A stretch of 9,521 nucleotides of DNA from UBA10427 sp003500135. Lineage in GTDB: Bacteria > Bacteroidota > Bacteroidia > Cytophagales > Cyclobacteriaceae. The notes beneath the pieces were generated by a model. The model ran no database searches. It had not been told where the DNA came from and saw only the letters and a program-made list of their open reading frames with translations. How positions within the stretch are numbered: the stretch's first letter is position 1; every line of letters starts with the position of its first letter. The DNA is taken from the NCBI GenBank assembly GCA_963966275.1, contig CAWZYQ010000148.1:1-9521 (forward strand). The letters run 5' to 3'. The translations under genes and the position numbers were made by a program. Positions 6,626-9,521 of the stretch are shown here, one piece after another.

Positions 6626-7370
6626 TCGAGGATTATCCATAGAAACGAAAAACCTTACCAAAAAATTTGGTGAGTTTACTGCTGTCGACCGTATCACTTT
6701 TGAAGTGGAAAAAGGAGAGATTTTCGGCTTTCTCGGAGCAAACGGCGCCGGTAAAAGCACGGCCATGCGTATGCTTTGCGGGTTACTTTCGCCTACCTCA
6801 GGCAGTGCTACGGTGGCGGGAATGGATGTCTACAGGCAAAGTGAAAAAATCAAACAGCGGATTGGCTACATGAGCCAGAAATTTTCTTTGTATGAGGACT
6901 TAACCGTTAGGGAAAACCTAAGCTTTTATGGTGGTATCTACGGCATCGAGCCAAAGCTATTGCGCAAAAGACGAGATGCCATGATTGAGGAGCTAGGGCT
7001 GAAGGAGGTCCAAAATGAGCTCATCAAAGGCCTGCCCCTGGGCTGGAAGCAAAAGCTGTCTTTTTCCACGGCAGTATTGCATGCACCGGAGATCGTTTTT
7101 CTGGACGAACCCACGGGTGGCGTCGACCCGATCACCCGGCGACAGTTCTGGGAAATGATCAACCAAACGGCTGCCAATGGCACCACAGTTTTTGTAACCA
7201 CCCACTACATGGATGAAGCCGAATACTGCGACCGCATATCGATGATGGTCGATGGAAAAATTGCCGCTATGGGGGCTACGAGCTCCCTAAAGGAACAATT
7301 TAATTCAAAAAATATGGATGAGGTTTTTCTCCATCTTGCGCGGCCAAAGGAAAGGAGCGAAAATGAATAG
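6618..7370 (+). CDS. ABC transporter ATPase, YbhF C-half-like, with degenerate signature
   Basis: A 250-residue nucleotide-binding subunit matching the second half of YbhF. Walker A is GANGAGKST (40-48), the Q-loop Gln is present (YMSQ, Gln87), Walker B is IVFLDEP with catalytic Glu164, and the H-loop His is present (TTHYMDEA, His196). The signature, however, is LPLGWKQK (139-146) instead of LSGGQ. This is the mirror image of the partner encoded upstream, so the pair should form a heterodimer whose only fully equipped ATP site combines this protein's Walker A/B/Q/H with the partner's LSGGM. The ends have no extra domain. It overlaps the upstream ATPase by eight bases, and the following permease starts within its last codons. 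Confidence 0.92.
   Translation: MPDRGLSIETKNLTKKFGEFTAVDRITFEVEKGEIFGFLGANGAGKSTAMRMLCGLLSPTSGSATVAGMDVYRQSEKIKQRIGYMSQKFSLYEDLTVRENLSFYGGIYGIEPKLLRKRRDAMIEELGLKEVQNELIKGLPLGWKQKLSFSTAVLHAPEIVFLDEPTGGVDPITRRQFWEMINQTAANGTTVFVTTHYMDEAEYCDRISMMVDGKIAAMGATSSLKEQFNSKNMDEVFLHLARPKERSENE
7351..7357 (+). promoter_or_regulatory. Shine-Dalgarno site for the first permease
   Basis: AAAGGAG lies five bases before the ATG at 7363, inside the end of the ATPase gene. It supports 7363 (MNRLRAFIKKEF) as the start over the in-frame ATG at 7318, whose extra 15 residues (MRFFSILRGQRKGAK) are only the overlapping ATPase sequence read in another frame. Confidence 0.65.
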
Positions 7371-8469
7371 ACTACGCGCTTTTATAAAAAAAGAGTTCTA
7401 TCATATCATTCGCGACTGGCGGACATTGATTATCCTCATTGGCATGCCTATGGCGCAGATCATCCTCTTTGGCTTTGCCATTACCAATGAGGTCAACGAA
7501 GCCAAAATCGGGATTCTGGATAAAGCAAAAGATGAGGAATCACGGAATATCATCAATAAAATCGATGCTTCATCCTATCTGGACATTACCGAATACCTAT
7601 CGACGGATGAAGAAATTGAAAAGGTTTTTAAAAAAGGTAATGTAAAAGAGATCATCGTGTTCCCGGCTGATTTTGGTCGAGACTTATGGGCGAATAATCA
7701 GGCTGATATTCAGGTAGTTTCGGACGCCACGGATCCCAATACAGCCGATCTTATTTTCAACTACACCCGCGCGATCATTTTGAACCACCTAAATGAGATG
7801 AATGCCAACATAGAAAGTCCGTTCCAAATAGAAATCAATCAGCAAATGCTTTACAACCCGGCATTAAAAGGCGTTTACCTTTTTGTTCCCGGTCTTATCA
7901 CCGTCATTTTGATGCTGATTTCCGCCATGATGACCTCGATCAGTATCACTAAGGAAAAAGAACTGGGTACAATGGAGGTGTTGTTGGCCACGCCAATGGC
8001 GCCCGTACAGGTTGTACTGGCCAAAGTGATACCATACTTGCTACTCGCCTTTATCGATGCCGTTTTAGTACTACTTTTGGGATATTTTGTATTTGATGTG
8101 CCCATTCGCGGAAGCCTGGTATTACTGCTATTCGAAACATTGGTATTTATTGTCACCGCTTTATCGCTCGGTGTTTTTATTTCCACACGCACCAGTTCGC
8201 AGCAGGTAGCCCTGATGATCTCATTGATGTTGTTGATGTTGCCCACGATCCTTTTGTCGGGCTTTATTTTCCCGATAGAAAACATGCCGAACCCGCTTCA
8301 GATCATTTCCAATATTGTACCGGCACGTTGGTTTGTGATCATATTGAAGGGCATCATGCTAAAAGGATTGGGAATAGCGGCGATATGGGAAGAGACGTTG
8401 ATCTTAATTGGCTTCATAGTCTTTTTTATTGCTCTGAGTGTGAAAAATTATAAAATCCGACTGACCTGA
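7363..8469 (+). CDS. ABC-2 type permease, YbhS-like
   Basis: A 368-residue inner-membrane permease of the ABC2_membrane type. The cytoplasmic start (MNRLRAFIKKEFYHIIRDWR) leads to a first transmembrane helix (about 20-40, IILIGMPMAQIILFGFAI), a large periplasmic domain (about 41-170), then five hydrophobic segments beginning GVYLFVPGLITVILMLISAM. The cytoplasmic loop SITKEKELGTMEVLLATPM, with its E+GT+E coupling motif, contacts the ATPases in this family. The segment LLSGFIFPIENMP followed by VPARWF is typical of YbhS/YbhR/YhhJ permeases. The start at 7363 is preferred over 7318 because of the Shine-Dalgarno site, the usual N-terminus, and an 8-bp overlap matching the other junctions. It should form a heterodimer with the next gene product. 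Confidence 0.92.
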   Translation: MNRLRAFIKKEFYHIIRDWRTLIILIGMPMAQIILFGFAITNEVNEAKIGILDKAKDEESRNIINKIDASSYLDITEYLSTDEEIEKVFKKGNVKEIIVFPADFGRDLWANNQADIQVVSDATDPNTADLIFNYTRAIILNHLNEMNANIESPFQIEINQQMLYNPALKGVYLFVPGLITVILMLISAMMTSISITKEKELGTMEVLLATPMAPVQVVLAKVIPYLLLAFIDAVLVLLLGYFVFDVPIRGSLVLLLFETLVFIVTALSLGVFISTRTSSQQVALMISLMLLMLPTILLSGFIFPIENMPNPLQIISNIVPARWFVIILKGIMLKGLGIAAIWEETLILIGFIVFFIALSVKNYKIRLT

Positions 8470-8470
8470 C

Positions 8471-9521
8471 ATGCGCACGATCCGATACATCCTGATAAAA
8501 GAGTTCAAGCAGATATTTCGCAACCGTGGAATGTTGCCCATTATTTTTGTAGTCCCGATCCTTCAGCTTCTGGTGCTTTCATTTGCGGTAGATTATGAGA
8601 TCAAAAACTTAAAGCTATATGTGGTCGATCAGGACCATTCTTCACTTAGCGGAGAGCTGATCCATAAAATGGAAGCTTCCGGTTATTTCATCATTACCGG
8701 TTTTTCTCAACGAACGGCCAACGCATTTGAAAGCATTGAACAAAATGAAAGCGATATAGCGATCGTTATTCCGACCGATTTTGAAAAGCAACTCATGACC
8801 GGAAATAAATCACCCATACAATTGATGGCAAATGCCATAGATGGCGCCAAAGCAGGTTTATCGATCAATTACGCCGGCACGATTATCCGAAGTTTTAATA
8901 CACAAATCGTACTTGATGAAATTCCACTGGAGATCAACCGGGATCGCCAGGGTTATAAACAAATTAGATTTTCCCGCATCAATTGGTTTAACCCACACCT
9001 CGATTACAAAGCCTATATGGTACCCGGGATCCTGGTGCTTTTGGTCACCATGATTGGCGCATTTTTATCCAGTATGAATATTGTTCGTGAAAAAGAGGTA
9101 GGCACCATTGAGCAACTTAACGTAACCCCAATCAAGAAGTACCAATTCATTATTGGCAAAACCCTGCCCTTCTGGCTGATCGGACTCTTTGAATTGGCGC
9201 TCGGCCTTATCGTGGCCAAACTGGTGTTTGATATTCCTATTGACGGTCCGCTTTGGGTTCTGTTTTCATTTGCCTCGATCTATCTGCTTGTCGTGTTGGG
9301 CTTGGGTTTACTCATTTCAACGCTGACAAACACCCAACAGCAGGCCATGTTTATCTCCTGGTTTTTCCTGGTGATATTCATACTGATGGGAGGCTTGTTT
9401 ACGGCAATTGAAAACATGCCGGAGTGGGCCCGAATGTTAACTTACCTCAATCCGGTCAGGTATTTTATCGAGGTCAATCGCATGGCGCTGTTGAAAGGCT
9501 CTGGTTTTCAGGATGTACTAC
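8471..9521 (+). CDS. ABC-2 type permease, YbhR-like (3' end cut by window)
   Basis: The ATG at 8471 lies one base after the stop of the first permease and opens a frame with no stop to the window edge (350 codons seen). It begins MRTIRYILIKEFKQIFRNRG, has a first transmembrane helix (LPIIFVVPILQLLVLSFAV), a periplasmic domain with LYVVDQDHSSLSG near residue 50, and the C-terminal membrane part from YMVPGILVLLVTMIGAFLSS. The coupling loop NIVREKEVGTIEQLNVTPI and the later GLFTAIENMP, then YLNPVRYFIEVNR, are the same landmarks as in the first permease, in the YbhR version. Members are usually about 370 residues, so only some 20 are missing. It completes the two-permease, two-ATPase core of the exporter. 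Confidence 0.92.
   Translation, partial: MRTIRYILIKEFKQIFRNRGMLPIIFVVPILQLLVLSFAVDYEIKNLKLYVVDQDHSSLSGELIHKMEASGYFIITGFSQRTANAFESIEQNESDIAIVIPTDFEKQLMTGNKSPIQLMANAIDGAKAGLSINYAGTIIRSFNTQIVLDEIPLEINRDRQGYKQIRFSRINWFNPHLDYKAYMVPGILVLLVTMIGAFLSSMNIVREKEVGTIEQLNVTPIKKYQFIIGKTLPFWLIGLFELALGLIVAKLVFDIPIDGPLWVLFSFASIYLLVVLGLGLLISTLTNTQQQAMFISWFFLVIFILMGGLFTAIENMPEWARMLTYLNPVRYFIEVNRMALLKGSGFQDVL

Noticed and set aside
7318..7362. ATG 7318 as start of the first permease
   Set aside because: It would add 15 basic residues read from ATPase coding sequence and a 53-bp overlap. ATG 7363 has a Shine-Dalgarno site and the usual permease N-terminus.
8841..9219. Short open frames on both strands within the second permease
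   Set aside because: They lie inside the long YbhR-like frame that starts at 8471 and runs off the window.
1..9521. CRISPR array, tRNA or rRNA genes, riboswitch, attachment sites
   Set aside because: No regularly spaced repeats, cloverleaf-like sequences or conserved RNA cores were noticed on either strand.

Overview
The window looks like a piece of a Bacteroidota chromosome, probably Cytophagales- or Flavobacteriia-like. This rests on moderate-to-low GC, weak Shine-Dalgarno sequences before most genes, IS66- and IS4-type transposase remnants resembling those of this phylum, a Crp/Fnr protein of the Bacteroidota type, and a split YbhF-type transporter. The lineage is inferred by eye, with no database search.

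Layout. (1) Positions 1-~665 are a graveyard of insertion sequences. There is a frameshifted and stop-interrupted 3' part of an IS4-family transposase (1-~260), joined to the 3' ~400 bp of an IS66-family element (~266-~665) that still has a recognisable end and the C-terminal ~105 residues of its transposase. (2) Positions ~663-2763, minus strand, hold three genes in one direction: a membrane-anchored monohaem cytochrome c (intact), a DUF2249 / ScdA_N-like / hemerythrin-like protein related to RIC (YtfE/ScdA) iron-sulfur repair proteins, and a Crp/Fnr regulator. The second is broken by a nonsense codon and a one-base frameshift. The third is frameshifted inside its DNA-binding domain and cut at the IS66 junction. 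Together they look like a decaying nitric-oxide/anaerobic-respiration cassette. (3) Positions 2764-2912 are a divergent intergenic region with a strong palindrome next to the tetR start. (4) Positions 2913-9521, plus strand, form one tight operon: TetR regulator, TolC-type outer-membrane channel, HlyD-type lipoprotein adaptor, two ABC ATPases, and two ABC-2 permeases. The second permease runs off the right edge.

How it works together. The plus-strand operon encodes all parts of a tripartite ABC exporter across both membranes, similar to E. coli YbhG-YbhF-YbhS-YbhR (controlled there by the TetR-type CecR/YbiH). Here TolC is included and YbhF is divided into two genes. Five of the six junctions overlap by 1-8 bp and the last is separated by one base, which suggests translational coupling. 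The two ATPases are complementary: each lacks catalytic motifs that the other keeps, so the heterodimer should have one competent and one degenerate ATP site. The TetR protein probably represses its own operon through the palindrome at 2891-2908, with a third half-site over its own start codon.

Nothing here is clearly a wholly new system. The most informative points are the reconstructed RIC-like pseudogene, the coordinated decay of the minus-strand cassette, the asymmetric ATPase pair, and the operator arrangement.
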